From Treponema sp. (GTDB lineage: Bacteria; Spirochaetota; Spirochaetia; Treponematales; Breznakiellaceae), in contig JAISMQ010000281.1 of NCBI GenBank assembly GCA_031276685.1, positions 1-5,366 of the forward strand: a stretch of 5,366 nt of DNA. The letters run 5' to 3'. The stretch's first letter is position 1. The number at the start of each line of letters is the position of its first letter. Shown piece after piece: positions 5,240-5,366 of the stretch. A model generated the notes under the pieces. The model was not told the origin of the DNA. It ran no database searches and saw only the letters and a list, made by a program, of their open reading frames with translations. A program made the position numbers and the translations under genes.

Positions 5240-5366
5240 TCCAGGCAAACTTCCCGCTTTTCTTCGGCCGGTGCGCCAAACGGCAGATCCGCCCCTCAGC
5301 GTCCCAGCCGTATGAAACGCATAAGCGGCCGCCATTGAAGGAATAGTTTTATGTAAATATTGTCCG

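Noticed and set aside
5335..5363. Plus-strand promoter candidate TTGAAG-17-TATTGT at the right edge
   Set aside because: Both boxes match only 4 of 6 positions and the gene it would serve lies outside the window, so it cannot be judged.
5161..5366. tRNA or small RNA gene in the right intergenic region
   Set aside because: No T-loop consensus, cloverleaf or terminator-like stem with T-run is visible; only one short hairpin.

Overview
The window is a G+C-rich bacterial chromosome segment (low 60s percent by eye). It holds five protein-coding genes and no RNA gene, mobile element or CRISPR array that I can see. The compact gene for a ribosome-quality-control (NFACT/RqcH) protein, with the general gene style, makes me think of a spirochaete of the Treponema group. 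That is a weak inference: no rRNA or lineage marker lies in the window.

Left part (1-1662), minus strand: a zinc-dependent polyol dehydrogenase of the sorbitol/xylitol dehydrogenase type is followed, with an ATGA overlap, by an SGNH/GDSL-type hydrolase with a GxDLY N-terminal domain that runs off the left edge. The pair looks like a translationally coupled carbohydrate-utilisation unit. Upstream of it is a 123-bp spacer with a GC-rich stem-loop, an operator-like inverted repeat and a weak promoter candidate.

Middle (1663-3095): a 459-residue NFACT/RqcH-type protein on the minus strand. It is short for the family, carries a low-complexity hexapeptide repeat and contains a run of nine G on its coding strand. 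A 53-bp divergent intergenic region separates it from the next gene and carries a perfect TATAAT box.

Right part (3096-5366): an exported NagZ-like glycoside hydrolase family 3 enzyme on the plus strand and a membrane protein resembling the PAP2 phosphatase superfamily on the minus strand converge, and their 3' ends overlap by 62 bp. Each has a -10 box so close to its start codon that the mRNA should be leaderless or nearly so, and neither has a Shine-Dalgarno sequence, whereas the dehydrogenase and NFACT genes do. The last 200 bp hold the promoter of the PAP2-like gene, a small hairpin and otherwise nothing I recognise.

The genes do not form one pathway: sugar metabolism, translation rescue, cell-wall glycan turnover and a possible lipid-phosphate enzyme sit side by side. 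I do not see a new multi-gene system. The points most worth checking are the shortened NFACT domain with its altered Asp-Arg motif, the degenerate third motif of the PAP2-like protein, the paired (near-)leaderless promoters and the gene-tail overlap.
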